From assembly GCF_001486165.1 (NCBI RefSeq), contig NZ_LN908977.1, positions 443,621 through 507,620 of the forward strand: 64,000 nucleotides of DNA, given 5' to 3'. A model generated the notes under the pieces. It ran no database searches. It was not told the origin of the DNA and saw only the letters and a list, made by a program, of their open reading frames with translations. This stretch comes from Bittarella massiliensis (ex Durand et al. 2017) (GTDB taxonomy: Bacteria; Bacillota; Clostridia; Oscillospirales; Ruminococcaceae). How positions within the stretch are numbered: the first letter of the stretch is position 1; every line of letters begins with the position of its first letter. Below, one piece after another: positions 1 to 9,200 of this stretch. The translations under genes and the position numbers were made by a program.

Positions 1-498
1 GCGGCAGCGAGGCGTCGTCCACGCGCCGAGAGCAGGCCGACGTGCGCCCCCTCGGCCGATGTGCCCGGCGGAGTTACGGGCACGAGGGCTGGCCGGGCGA
101 CCGTGGGGAGGGGCGGGGGGCCGCGCAGGGGGGGATGCTCAGCAGCTTGTGGGCTGTCCCTTATCCACAGGCCCCCGCCGCAGCCGCCCTACCAGCAGAT
201 CCCCCCTCAGCAGAGCGGCCAGTCCCCCTACCAGCCGCCCCAGCAGATGCCCTACCAGATCCCGAGACCCCACAAAAGCAACAAGACCGCCACCCTGACG
301 CTGGGGATCATCGGGTTGGTCTTTTCCATCTTGCTGCCCATCGTCACCTACTGCTGCTCCATCCCCGGGCTGGTGATGGCCCGGCAAAACCCCTATACCG
401 GGGAGAAGGACACGGTGGGCAAGGTCCTCAACACGGTGGCCATCTGCGTGGCCGCCCTCAACTCCCTCGCCGCCGTCATCAGCAACCTTGTCCGCTAG
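1..498 (+). CDS. Pro/Gln-rich small membrane protein, 5' end unresolved
   Basis: The reading frame is open from base 1, so the gene may begin outside the window. The credible part starts near base 170: a Pro/Gln/Tyr-rich linker of about 35 residues (repeated PPQ and PYQ motifs), then two hydrophobic segments around a short Cys-Cys and Gly/Pro turn, as in DUF4190-type small membrane proteins. The first ~55 codons are Arg/Gly-rich, lack a ribosome binding site, and do not resemble the rest, so the true start is uncertain. A strong terminator follows within 20 bases. No function is assigned. Confidence 0.55.
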   Translation, partial: AAARRRPRAESRPTCAPSADVPGGVTGTRAGRATVGRGGGPRRGGCSAACGLSLIHRPPPQPPYQQIPPQQSGQSPYQPPQQMPYQIPRPHKSNKTATLTLGIIGLVFSILLPIVTYCCSIPGLVMARQNPYTGEKDTVGKVLNTVAICVAALNSLAAVISNLVR

Positions 499-513
499 AA
501 CGGGCGAAAAAGC

Positions 514-545
514 AAAGGGACCGGACAGTCGTCCGGTCCCTTTTT
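514..545 (+). terminator. Intrinsic terminator after the Pro-rich gene
   Basis: A 13-bp GC-rich stem (514-526 with 531-543) and a 4-base loop run into TTTTT, 20 bases after the stop codon. Confidence 0.85.
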
Positions 546-585
546 GCGCGGCAACGGCAGGCAGTGCCGGCCGGTCGGTCGGGGG

Positions 586-1038
586 TCAGTGGCGCTCGCA
601 GTTGCAGCTGTAGTGGCAGTCGCAGGTGGGGCAGTTGGCTTTGATGATCCCATGGACCATGGCCGCCAGGGTAAACAGCATCATGAAGGCAAAGGCGCTG
701 GCAAAGAAGAGGAGGATGATGGCAGCGACACTCGACGCCCCCGAGACCGCCACGATGGCGGTGAAGAGGGAGAGGATCAGGGCGCCCAGAGCGGAAAAGA
801 GGAAGCAGGGCAGGTAGCCGCAGATGCTGTCGGAGAATTCGCAGTTGTCACAGCAGGGGCGGTGCAGGGCGAAAATCAGCAGCAGAAGCAGGGCGATGGC
901 GGCGAGGACGGCGGTAAAGCCAAGCGCCACGTACACTAGGACGGTGGCAATGCCCGTATAGTAGAGGGCCGCAAAGATGGCGCCCAACACTGCGCTGGCA
1001 AAGGCCAGGAACCCGCAGATGTATTTGGAACGGTACAC
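586..1038 (-). CDS. Four-helix membrane protein with Cys-rich tail
   Basis: This is a 150-residue protein with four predicted membrane helices (about residues 8-28, 33-57, 75-97 and 100-125). A CCDNC cluster lies in the central loop, and the C-terminal tail is rich in Cys and His (CPTCDCHYSCNC). That spacing could hold Zn2+ or an Fe-S cluster, which is inference. An AAAGGAG Shine-Dalgarno site sits just upstream of the ATG. I do not recognise the family. It stands alone between convergent and divergent neighbours. Confidence 0.75.
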   Translation of the reverse strand: MYRSKYICGFLAFASAVLGAIFAALYYTGIATVLVYVALGFTAVLAAIALLLLLIFALHRPCCDNCEFSDSICGYLPCFLFSALGALILSLFTAIVAVSGASSVAAIILLFFASAFAFMMLFTLAAMVHGIIKANCPTCDCHYSCNCERH

Positions 1039-1126
1039 GGATAGACACTCCTTTCAAGCAGACGAACAAATCTCGTGACGATCTGGTCACGCCCCAATAT
1101 ATGTTCGCCCGGCTCGAATGGTGTGA

Positions 1127-1966
1127 CTACCCCTGGGCCCGGCTCAAGCGGCCCAGCAGAAGGGTGGCGGTGCACCCGGCCGCCAGGCAGACAAGGCCGG
1201 TGAGGGCGGCCCCCCAGCCGCCGGAAAAGCCGGGGAACACCTCGGCCACCGAGCCCAGCACAAAGCCGATGATCAGGGAGTAGGTGAACTGGGGCCGCCG
1301 CTCCATGGCCCTGTCCAGCAGGGAGGTGGTGGCGAGGATCCCCCCCACCAGCCCCAGGGCGAGGGGGAGGAGAAAGGGCAGGTAGAGCTGGCTGACCGAC
1401 GAGAGGGCCACCTGGTAGAGCCCCAGCAGGAGCAGCACGTGCGAGGCGCTGATGCCCGGCAGCACCAGGGCCACGGCCACCACCGCCCCCGCCAAAAAGA
1501 GGAGCAGGGCCCCCTGTATCGAAAAGCCCTCTCCGGCGGCGAAGAGGCCGTCCGGCACCAGCCGCAGGGCAAAGACCAGCCCCAGGCCAAGGGCGGCCCC
1601 GGCGAGGCAGCCGGGGGTGGGGCGGCGGATGCCCGCCTGCCGCCACAAAACCGGCAGGCTGCCCAGGATCAGCCCCGAGAAGAGGAAGAGCATGGGGTCG
1701 CCAAAGCGCTCGGTCAGGTAGAGGACCGCCTTGGAGAAGAGCAGCATCCCCCCCACCGAGCCCAGGCAGAAGACCAACAGGAAGAGCAGGCTCTGCCGGC
1801 GCTTGGCCCCTCGATCTCTGGTCAGGCTGCTGATGGCGCGGATGAGCCGGCCGTAAATGCCCAGAATGATCGCCATGGTCCCCCCGCTCATCCCCGGCAG
1901 GAGCATGCTGCTGCCCACCACCAGGCCGGAGAGGAGGGTGGAAAGTCCCTCTTTGGTGTGTTTCAT
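1127..1966 (-). CDS. popT: DUF368 family polyprenyl-phosphate translocase (PopT-like)
   Basis: This 279-residue polytopic membrane protein carries the DUF368 hallmark near its N-terminus (VVGSSMLLPGMSGGTMA, about residues 17-33) and a second related segment (VLPGISASH) midway, so it looks like an internally repeated transporter. DUF368 proteins were shown in other bacteria to flip undecaprenyl phosphate back across the membrane for reuse in peptidoglycan and teichoic acid synthesis. Assigning that role here is by family. The start at 1966 is chosen because AGGAG lies 7 bases upstream; a longer in-frame start at 2020 lacks one. Confidence 0.85.
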   Translation of the reverse strand: MKHTKEGLSTLLSGLVVGSSMLLPGMSGGTMAIILGIYGRLIRAISSLTRDRGAKRRQSLLFLLVFCLGSVGGMLLFSKAVLYLTERFGDPMLFLFSGLILGSLPVLWRQAGIRRPTPGCLAGAALGLGLVFALRLVPDGLFAAGEGFSIQGALLLFLAGAVVAVALVLPGISASHVLLLLGLYQVALSSVSQLYLPFLLPLALGLVGGILATTSLLDRAMERRPQFTYSLIIGFVLGSVAEVFPGFSGGWGAALTGLVCLAAGCTATLLLGRLSRAQG

Positions 1967-2415
1967 CGTCTCGCTCCTATTTTGCAAAAATTTGTACCAG
2001 TGTAAAAAAGACGGGGTCAAAAGTCAATGCCCGCGGTGGCCTTTCCGCCCCGGTGGCGGGGTGTGGGCCGAGCGGCGCTGCTGATTGGCGGGGAGTCCTG
2101 TAAAATTTGTGTCAAGCGGGCGCGCGGGCGGCTGGCTGCCGCCGGCCAAAGGCGATTTTCCCCCTTTTGGGGTGGATTTGGCCGGGAATGGTGCGCCCGG
2201 AGAAAGGGAGAGGCCTCTCCCTTTCTCTGCCTTGCCGCCGCACCGCCGGGGAAGCCCGGCCGATTGTTGGCGTTTGGCCGCTGTTTCGCTATAATAGAAT
2301 CATCTTGTACCATTTCTTCCGGCCGCTCCCTGTGGGGCGGCCGCAGAAGGCGGCCGGACGGGCCGCCCGCCCACCGGGCGGACACCATTTGACCCATCAA
2401 GGAAAGGGAGCGGAT
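1967..2415. other. Intergenic region with promoter for the CNNM gene
   Basis: About 450 bases separate the divergent DUF368 and CNNM genes. I see no credible gene here. It holds a good + strand promoter at 2267-2295 and, after it, a GC-rich leader able to form nested hairpins (GGCCGC/GCGGCC elements at about 2322-2385). Confidence 0.6.
2267..2295 (+). promoter_or_regulatory. Sigma-A-type promoter for the CNNM/CBS gene
   Basis: TTGGCG, a 17-base spacer, and a perfect TATAAT at 2290-2295. The predicted transcript starts near 2302 and has a leader of about 114 bases. Confidence 0.75.
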
Positions 2416-3747
2416 ATGGACTCCGACAGTAGTCTTTTTCTCAGTATTGCCATTTTGTTGGTGCTGATCGCCACCAACGCCTTTTTTGCCATGAGCGAAA
2501 TTGCCGTCATCTCGGTCAACGAGGCCAAGGTGCAAAAACTCGCCGACGGGGGGAGCAAGGCGGCGGGGAAGTTGCTCTTCCTCACCCGCACCCCCTCCAA
2601 CTTCCTCTCCACCATTCAGGTGGGGATCACCCTCTCGGGCTTTCTGGCCTCGGCCGTGGCGGCGGACAACTTTGCGGGGATGCTGGCGGACGCCCTGTCC
2701 TTCCTGCCGGTGGACCGGGCCATCCTGCAGGGCGGTTCCCTGGTGCTCATCACCCTGCTGCTGTCCTATTTCACCATCGTCTTTGGCGAGTTGGTGCCCA
2801 AGCGCATCGCCATGCGCAAGGCCCAGGCCGTGGCGCTGCGGGTGGCGGGGGTCATCTCCCTGTTTTACCGCATCGCCCGCCCCTTTGTCTGGCTGCTGGC
2901 CCAATCCACCAACGGCATTTTGCGGCTGCTGGGGCAGAAGCCGGGGGAGGACGAGGAGGAGATCACCCCGGAAGACGTCCTTTTGATGGTGGAGACCGGC
3001 ACCAAGAAGGGCGTGTTTGACGGCGATGAGAAAGAGCTCATCGAGAACATCTTCGCCTTTGACGACAAGACGGTGGGCGAGGTGATGACCCACCGCACCG
3101 ACGTGAGCATGGTGGAGGACAGCGACGACATCGTCGCCGTGAAGGAACTGGCCAGACGGGAGGGGTACTCCCGCATCCCGGTCTATCACGAGACGGCCGA
3201 CGACGTGGTGGGCATCCTCTACGTAAAGGACCTGCTCGACGACTCCAAGCGGGTCGAAAAGGCGGCCGACTGCATGCGCGCCCCCATCTATGTGCCCGAG
3301 AGCATGCTCTGCAGCAAGCTGCTTCGCACCTTTCAAAAGGAAAAGGTCCACATGGCCATTGTGGTGGACGAGTACGGCGGCACCGCCGGCATCGTCACCA
3401 TGGAGGACCTGCTGGAGGACATCGTCGGCGACATTGCCGACGAGTACGACAGGGAGGAGGCCGACTGCCAGGAGCTGGCGCCCGGCCGCTATCTCTTCGC
3501 CGGTTCCATTGAACTGGAAGAGGTGGAGGAGATCCTCGGCATTGCGCTGGACTACGGGGGCGAGTACGACACCCTGGCCGGCCTGCTCATCGAAGAGCTG
3601 GGCTATATCCCCCAACAGGGGGACGCCACCGTCCTCCCCCTGGGAGGGAGCTACTGCGCCCGGGTGGCGCGGATGGAGGAGCGGCGCATCGACCGGGTCT
3701 TGGTCTGGAAAGAGGAGCCGCAGGCAGAAGAGGCGGCGGCCCAATAG
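2416..3747 (+). CDS. CNNM/HlyC-CorC family protein with CBS domains
   Basis: This 443-residue protein has the classic layout: an N-terminal CNNM (DUF21) membrane domain to about residue 190, a CBS pair (about 205-330) that binds adenine nucleotides, and a C-terminal CorC_HlyC domain (about 345-430). Members act in Mg2+/Co2+ efflux or homeostasis, and the older 'hemolysin' label is historical. GGAAAGGGAG lies just before the ATG. Although the frame continues far upstream, this start gives the normal family N-terminus. Substrate is by family only. Confidence 0.92.
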   Translation: MDSDSSLFLSIAILLVLIATNAFFAMSEIAVISVNEAKVQKLADGGSKAAGKLLFLTRTPSNFLSTIQVGITLSGFLASAVAADNFAGMLADALSFLPVDRAILQGGSLVLITLLLSYFTIVFGELVPKRIAMRKAQAVALRVAGVISLFYRIARPFVWLLAQSTNGILRLLGQKPGEDEEEITPEDVLLMVETGTKKGVFDGDEKELIENIFAFDDKTVGEVMTHRTDVSMVEDSDDIVAVKELARREGYSRIPVYHETADDVVGILYVKDLLDDSKRVEKAADCMRAPIYVPESMLCSKLLRTFQKEKVHMAIVVDEYGGTAGIVTMEDLLEDIVGDIADEYDREEADCQELAPGRYLFAGSIELEEVEEILGIALDYGGEYDTLAGLLIEELGYIPQQGDATVLPLGGSYCARVARMEERRIDRVLVWKEEPQAEEAAAQ

Positions 3748-3761
3748 CAAAGGAAAAAGTG

Positions 3762-3803
3762 GCGAGGAGGCGGACCCAGCAGGGTCTGCTCCCTCGCTTT
3801 TTT
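3762..3803 (+). terminator. Intrinsic terminator after CNNM gene
   Basis: A 16-bp near-perfect stem (3762-3777 with 3782-3797) is followed by TTTTTT. Confidence 0.9.
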
Positions 3804-3813
3804 GCGGTGCGAT

Positions 3814-3845
3814 GCGACCGGTGTAGAAACATCGGTCGCGTTTTT
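3814..3845 (+). terminator. Second hairpin-T-run behind the CNNM gene
   Basis: GCGACCGGTG pairs with CATCGGTCGC (one G-T pair) and is followed by GTTTTT. It lies only ten bases after the first terminator, so this is a tandem terminator. Confidence 0.7.
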
Positions 3846-3971
3846 GCGTGTTTTGGGGGGAAATAGATTGGAAAATTGTACAAAAATGAAGAAAATGAAA
3901 GAAAAGTGACCGTTTCTGCCCAATTCTGAACACCTATTGGTAGAGGGGATTGGAGAGGAGGGGATGAATCG

Positions 3972-4286
3972 GTGCAGGTGTTTTGGTCCGGCTGTCCGGT
4001 GGACGACGGGTGTCTGGTACACTGGTTGGCCCTGCTGGGGATAGGGGTGTCCATTGCCTATCTGGCGCTACGCCTGTCTGGAACGCGCCCCCGCGTGAAG
4101 GGGGAGGGAAGGCGGTTGGCGGGGTGGGACAGCTGCTTTCTCGTCCTGTTGGCGGGGGTGTCGGCCCTGCTCTACCTCCACCGCCGCTGCGGACTGGACG
4201 GGGGATTGCTCGCCCTCTGGCTGGCCGTGCTGGCGGTGGAGCTGGGGGTGCTCTCGGGCCGGCGAGAGAGGCGGTGGCCCCTTTGA
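3972..4286 (+). CDS. Orphan three-helix membrane tail, related to the C-terminus of the 30-34 kb surface protein
   Basis: This 104-residue protein starts at a GTG with AGGAGG nine bases upstream. It consists almost wholly of three membrane helices joined by short basic loops. It aligns along its length with the last ~95 residues of the surface protein at 30132-33941: shared VHWLALL, then SALLYL, then LDG followed by a third helix and RR. It lacks the signal peptide, repeats and sorting-like motif of the large protein. It could be a functional stand-alone tail or the surviving end of a lost paralogue; the intact frame and good ribosome site favour expression. No function is known. Confidence 0.6.
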   Translation: MQVFWSGCPVDDGCLVHWLALLGIGVSIAYLALRLSGTRPRVKGEGRRLAGWDSCFLVLLAGVSALLYLHRRCGLDGGLLALWLAVLAVELGVLSGRRERRWPL

Positions 4287-4321
4287 CAGAGAGGGGATTT
4301 TACCTAGATTTTACAGATGGG

Positions 4322-4508
4322 CCTTGCATTTGGGTGGGCAAATGTGGTATTCTTATGCGGTAACAACTATATACCGCCCAAAAGGGAGTAACTTGCGGCG
4401 CTCTGCGCCGTCGTATGGTGCGACATTCCGATTTTTGCAAAAAAATCCGCACATACTATAAAAAGTGAGACTTTTACTGTGGTTTTCACGGTGAAAGTCT
4501 CTTTTTTT
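4322..4508 (+). promoter_or_regulatory. Structured leader with attenuator ahead of the Na+-pump genes
   Basis: Upstream of the beta-subunit gene lie AT-rich promoter-like hexamers (TTGCAT near 4324, TATTCT near 4349, a rather long 19-base spacer). They are followed by a folded segment containing GGCGC/GCGCC and a GTCG...CGAC pair (about 4392-4425), and then a 15-bp hairpin (4467-4481 with 4487-4501) followed by seven T. A full intrinsic terminator 50 bases before a start codon implies regulated read-through. The segment AAAAGGGAGTAAC faintly recalls yybP-ykoY RNAs, but the rest does not fit. The class is unknown. Confidence 0.6.
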
Positions 4509-4557
4509 GCACCGTTTTGGGCGGTGCAGATGCAGATTGAAGAAATGGAAGTGCACA

Positions 4558-5682
4558 ATGGAAGTTTTGTTTGAAAACATTCTCAACATCACCCCGGGTC
4601 AAATCGTCATGTGGGTCATCGGCGGGCTGCTGATTTGGCTGGCCATCAAAAAGGAGATGGAGCCCACCCTCTTGCTGCCCATGGGGTTTGGCGCCATCTT
4701 GGTGAACCTGCCCCTCTCGGGCGCGGTGGACCAGGTGGCCGGCAGCGGGGTGGAGCAGGGGGCCATCGACACCCTCTTTCGGGCGGGGATCGCCAACGAG
4801 CTGTTCCCCCTGCTGCTCTTTATTGGCATCGGCGCCATGATCGACTTTGGACCGCTGTTGTCAAACCCCAAGATGCTGCTCTTCGGCGCGGCGGCGCAGT
4901 TCGGCATCTTCTTCACCCTGAGCATCGCCTCGCTCTTTGGCTTTGAGCTGCACGACGCGGCCTCCATCGCCATCATCGGCGCGGCCGACGGCCCCACCTC
5001 CATCTTTGTGGCCAACTACTTTGAGTCCAACTACGTGGGGGCCATCATCGTGGCGGCCTACTCCTACATGGCGCTGGTGCCCATTGTCCAGCCGCCGGTG
5101 ATCCGCCTGATCACCACCCAGAAGGAGCGGCGGATCAAAATGCCCTACAACCCCCTCTCCATCTCCAAGACGACCAAGATCCTGTTCCCCATCCTCATCA
5201 CCGTCATCGCCGGGCTGATTGCCCCCAAATCGGTCTCGCTGATCGGCTTCTTGATGTTCGGCAACCTCATCCGCGAGTGCGGGGTGCTGGGGATGCTCTC
5301 CGAGACCGCGCAGAAGGTGCTGGCCAACCTGATTACCCTGCTTTTGGGGCTGACCATCGCCACCAAGATGCAGGCCGAGTACTTCCTGCAGCCGGCGACC
5401 CTGCTCATCATGGGGCTGGGGCTGGTGGCCTTCATCTTCGACACGGTGGGGGGCGTGCTCTTCGCCAAGCTGCTCAACCTCTTTTGCAAAAAGAAGGTCA
5501 ACCCCATGGTGGGGGCGGCCGGCATCTCGGCCTTCCCCATGTCGGCCCGGGTCATTCACAAGATGGGCCTCAAGGAGGACCCCCAGAACTTCCTGCTGAT
5601 GCATGCGGCTGGGGCCAACGTGGCCGGGCAGATCGCCTCGGTCATCGCCGGCGGGCTGATCATCAGCCTGATTGCCAAGTAA
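4558..5682 (+). CDS. Sodium-pumping decarboxylase beta subunit (OadB/GcdB/MmdB family)
   Basis: This 374-residue polytopic membrane protein has the conserved GAADGPTSIFVANY segment (about residues 141-154) that carries the ion-binding Asp of the family, and late helices with GISAFPMSARV. The beta subunit decarboxylates the biotin-bound carboxyl group and exports Na+. The substrate-specific alpha subunit (oxaloacetate, methylmalonyl-CoA or glutaconyl-CoA) is not in this window, so the substrate is unresolved. The start at 4558 matches the family N-terminus but has only a weak ribosome site. The gene is co-transcribed with the tiny downstream gene. Confidence 0.93.
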   Translation: MEVLFENILNITPGQIVMWVIGGLLIWLAIKKEMEPTLLLPMGFGAILVNLPLSGAVDQVAGSGVEQGAIDTLFRAGIANELFPLLLFIGIGAMIDFGPLLSNPKMLLFGAAAQFGIFFTLSIASLFGFELHDAASIAIIGAADGPTSIFVANYFESNYVGAIIVAAYSYMALVPIVQPPVIRLITTQKERRIKMPYNPLSISKTTKILFPILITVIAGLIAPKSVSLIGFLMFGNLIRECGVLGMLSETAQKVLANLITLLLGLTIATKMQAEYFLQPATLLIMGLGLVAFIFDTVGGVLFAKLLNLFCKKKVNPMVGAAGISAFPMSARVIHKMGLKEDPQNFLLMHAAGANVAGQIASVIAGGLIISLIAK

Positions 5683-5694
5683 GGAGGGCGCGCT

Positions 5695-5835
5695 GTGTTT
5701 CACATTCCCGAATTTTTATCGACCCTGCCCATCATGGGCTACGGGATGGGCGGCATCTTTGCCGTCATCCTGGTGATCTATTTGAGCATCAAGCTGCTGT
5801 GCAAGTTCTTTCCCGAGCGGGGAGAGGGCAAGTAG
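5695..5835 (+). CDS. Minimal OadG-like gamma subunit of the Na+ pump
   Basis: This short gene (46 residues, GTG start, AAGGAGG ending eight bases before it) begins 12 bases after the beta subunit. It has one membrane helix with the pattern GYGMGGIFAVILVIYLSIK and a short basic tail, matching the N-terminal anchor of oxaloacetate decarboxylase gamma chains (GMG..F.....L). It is about half the usual length and lacks the Pro-rich/His tail that in other OadG proteins binds the alpha subunit and Zn2+. It is probably the assembly anchor of the complex. The identification rests on position and helix pattern. Confidence 0.75.
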   Translation: MFHIPEFLSTLPIMGYGMGGIFAVILVIYLSIKLLCKFFPERGEGK

Positions 5836-5851
5836 CCAAGCGGCAATACGC

Positions 5852-5890
5852 AAAAAAGGGGCTGCGGCAGGGGTGCCGCGGCCCCTTTTT
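5852..5890 (+). terminator. Terminator of the Na+-pump operon
   Basis: A 17-bp perfect stem (5853-5869 with 5874-5890) with a GGGG loop and terminal TTTTT, 18 bases after the gamma stop codon. Confidence 0.9.
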
Positions 5891-5915
5891 GCCCTTGTGG
5901 CGGGGGATAAGGCGG

Positions 5916-5944
5916 TTGTCTTTCGGTATGATAGGTGCTATAAT
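5916..5944 (+). promoter_or_regulatory. Promoter of the first giant surface protein
   Basis: TTGTCT, a 17-base spacer, and TATAAT. The predicted start is near 5951, giving a leader of about 265 bases. Confidence 0.85.
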
Positions 5945-5952
5945 GGAGCCAA

Positions 5953-6096
5953 TCGAGTGGGTGTATGCGGCCTGTATCCTGCCAAAAGAGGTTTCTCCGC
6001 TCTTGAAGCCGGAGAAATTATAGGTTATCATTCGAGCGAAAAAGGCCCTGTTTTGGTTGTTAAAAGCTGGTTTGCCAGAGGCAAATCAGCTTTTCT
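5953..6096 (+). ncRNA. Structured leader RNA with terminator upstream of surface protein gene
   Basis: The leader closes with a basal helix (TCGAGTG 5953-5959 with CATTCGA 6029-6035) and holds an 8-bp hairpin (TTTCTCCG 5992-5999 with CGGAGAAA 6010-6017). After it comes a 15-bp terminator (6062-6076 with 6080-6094) and a T-rich tail, all 120 bases before the start codon. GGCCT (5969-5973) can also pair with AGGCC near 6043, which would give alternative folds. The layout is that of a riboswitch or attenuator, but I do not recognise the class (not GEMM-I, ydaO or cobalamin by motif). Confidence 0.6.
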
Positions 6097-6216
6097 TTTT
6101 GCTTTTTCCCCACCAGTCAAAAGAACGAAAATCTATACATTTTATGCTTCTTGCGGAATTGTGGAGGGGCGTTTTCCCTCTCACAAGGCGGCAAGGGGGA
6201 AATGGAGGAGAAAAAG

Positions 6217-9200
6217 ATGCGCAAAATGAGAGGAACCGCATTCCGGCATCGCCTGCTTGCCCTGTCGGTGGCCCTTGCCCTGGGGATGGCGAGCTGGCCT
6301 CTGGGCGTTCAGGCGGCCGGGGTCGGCCTGGGCATGACCGGGTTGCAGGTCACCGGCGGGGTGGAGGGACTCGATTACGAGGTGGATGACGCCGCCGGCA
6401 TGGTGGTTGTCAAGACGGACACCCCCCTGACCATTTCCGGCTCGTCGAGCACCCACGGCGTTCGGGTGGCGCCCGGGGTCCACGCCGACATCACCTTCAG
6501 CGGGGTGACCATCACCGCCCCGCTCCCTTTGGATGTGGCGACCAACCTGTACGGCACGGCCAGCGGGAGCGCAGCCACCGATGGGGCGCAGATACAGAAC
6601 AAGACTTCGCTTCATCTGACGCTGGCGGACGGCAGCGTCAACACCCTGACGGCAGGGGCGCTCTTTCCCGCCGTTCACTGCGGCGAGGGTTCGCTGCTCA
6701 CCATTGACGACGGGGTGCGCAACACAGACAGCCAGGGGAATGCCGTCGTCCCCGAACAGGGCCGGGTGCCCCGGGACTGTGTGCTGGCAAACGGGACCGC
6801 CCTCAAAAAGGGCGACCCTCTCTATTTGATGACAAGTGAAGATCCGGGACGGCTGGTCGCAAACGGCGGCAAGTCCTGTGCGGGCATTGGCGGCGGCATC
6901 TGGGAGAACGCAGGGGAGATGACCTTCAACGGCGGTATCATCGAGGCCTATGCCTACGGGCCGTACAGTGACTACGACGGCACCGGCGCGGGGATCGGCG
7001 GCTCGATGGCGGGCGGCTGTACGGTCATGACCTTCAACGGCGGGACCGTCACCGCCAAGGGCTCTTACCACGGGGCCGGTATCGGCGGCGGGCTGAGTTC
7101 CAGTTGGGGGGCCAACTGGGACAGGCCGCAGATGGCGGGGACCATCAAGTCCCGCGAGACCTATCAAAACACAATCTGCCGGGACATCTATGTCAACGGC
7201 GGCAACATCACGGCCCAGGGGTTTGCCCACGGCAACGCCTTTGGCGCGGGCTGTGCCCCCGGCAGCAATGCCGGCCATAAATTTGTGATCACCGGGGGCA
7301 ATCTGACCCCCATCACCAGTTCCACCAGCGACATCGGCGCGGCGGGGACCGACATTGTCGTCACCGGGGGCTCATTTTACACCAGCAAATTTCAGGGCAC
7401 GGTGACCAACGGCAAGGGCGTCGAGCTGGCCATGGCCACCGTCGACCTGAGCGGCTACCCAGAACTGAAGAACGGCCCCCTCAAGAGCCTGCAGGTGGCG
7501 GTGGACGGGGTGCCTCTCACCCCCGAGTACGGGCTTGCCAACAATGTGGACGGAAACGGCAAGCTCTACTTCTGGCTGCCCAAGAGCGCCCAGGGCAAAT
7601 CTCTGGAAATCAAAAATCTGGTGGCCATCGACCCGGTCACCGGCCAGGAGCAGGAGGGCAAGTACGATTTCACCATCCCCAGCTTTGACAGCGGGCACAC
7701 GGTGGCCAAGCAGTATGTGACCTTCACTGTGGACGAGAGTCTGCTGGGAGAGGCGCTGCGCCAATCGCTGCACAAGCAGTATGACGGGCTGCCGATAGAC
7801 GGACAGGACCTGCTCAACCAGGTGGCGGGCCTGAACATCCCCGCCGACAGACCGGAGGGAGAGTTCCTCAACGACGTTTCGGCCATGAGCCTCTCCCACC
7901 AGCGGGTGGAGGACAAGGCGGGGGAGGAGACCGGCGAACCGGTGAAGACCGGCAGCTTTGAGCGGGCGGGCGGTTACACGGTGATGATCGACTCCAGCCA
8001 GTTCTCGGCTGCACCGGGATTTCAGGAGTCCTTCTGGGGACACCGCGCCGCCTTCGCCGCCGAAATCACCCCGGCCGACAGCACCGCGGAAAAAGTCAGT
8101 TATCAGCTCCAGTGGTCGGGGGACCAATTGCAGGGCGTCGCTTTCCATGCCCTTGTTCGCCCAGCCGACGGAATGGCCGCCACCTGCAAAGCCCCGGACG
8201 GGTCAGTGCAGTTCTACGTCAACGGGGTCGCCGTGGGCGGCCCAGTGACGGTGGCGGCCCAGGCAGGGACGGAGAAGGGATTTGCCTTTGGCACGGCCGA
8301 CTTTGCCTGGGATTTGAGCGGGGTGCAGATCCCCGCCCGACCGGACGGGAAAATCGCCGTCAGCGCCACCTTCGACGGCGGCACCAACTACCGGGTAAGC
8401 AGTTGCCAGGGCTCGCCGGAGGAAAACCCCGGCATCCCGGTGGTGGAGCCGCCCAAGGTGGAGGGAAAGCCCTCCGCACCGGGAGAGCCCGCCCGGGAAT
8501 TGGAGCCGGACGGGGAAATCACCAGTAAGCCCGGGGAGGACCCGGGGGACCCCAACACCCTACACCAGAACTTGAAAGACCGGGTCGCGGTCCCGGTCTC
8601 GGGGGACACTCTTTCGCAGAGTGAGGTGGAGACTTGGATCGAGGGGCGCTATACCGTCGATTCGATGACGCCTGGTGTAAATGCCGCTATCGAGTCGGTG
8701 ACCATCTGGGATGAAAACGGCCAGAAAGTAGAGCAGATCGACCGCACTCGGCCGGGCTCCTACCATGTGATCACAGTCGTGCGCGATGACAGGGGAAATA
8801 GCACCACCGTCGATTTGACCTATCTGGTGACAGACCCGCCGACGGTGGTGGTCAAGCCGGAAAATCCCGAGGAACCGGGGCGGGAGCTCTCCCCCAAAGA
8901 GCCGCCGCAGGGCGACGATGCGACAGGTACCCTGCACGGCCAGTTGGAGGACAGCTATCTGCGCCCAACCGGGTCGGGGACCCTCGGCCGGCCCGAATTG
9001 GCAGACTGGCTTGACGGCCGCTACGACTGGGGGGACGCCCAACTCACCCTGGTGGAGGTCAAAGACAAAGATGGCAACGCAGTGGGAGAAATCGACCTGT
9101 CGCAGCCGGACCGCTACCAGGTGGTGGCGGTGGTGACCGACGATATGGGAAACACCACCACAGTGACCGTCGACTACCAGCTCAAAGAGCCCCCGGCAGT

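Noticed and set aside
1-170. Extended N-terminus of the first gene
   Set aside because: Composition differs from the rest and no ribosome site is visible, so I do not trust it as protein, although the frame is open.
4375-4430. yybP-ykoY manganese riboswitch before the Na+-pump gene
   Set aside because: Only a short AAAAGGGAGTAAC-like string matches; the second conserved arm and closing helix are missing.
6160-6216. Start of the first giant surface protein at 6151 or 6202
   Set aside because: The ATG at 6217 has GGAGGAG six bases upstream and gives a normal signal peptide; the earlier ones do not.
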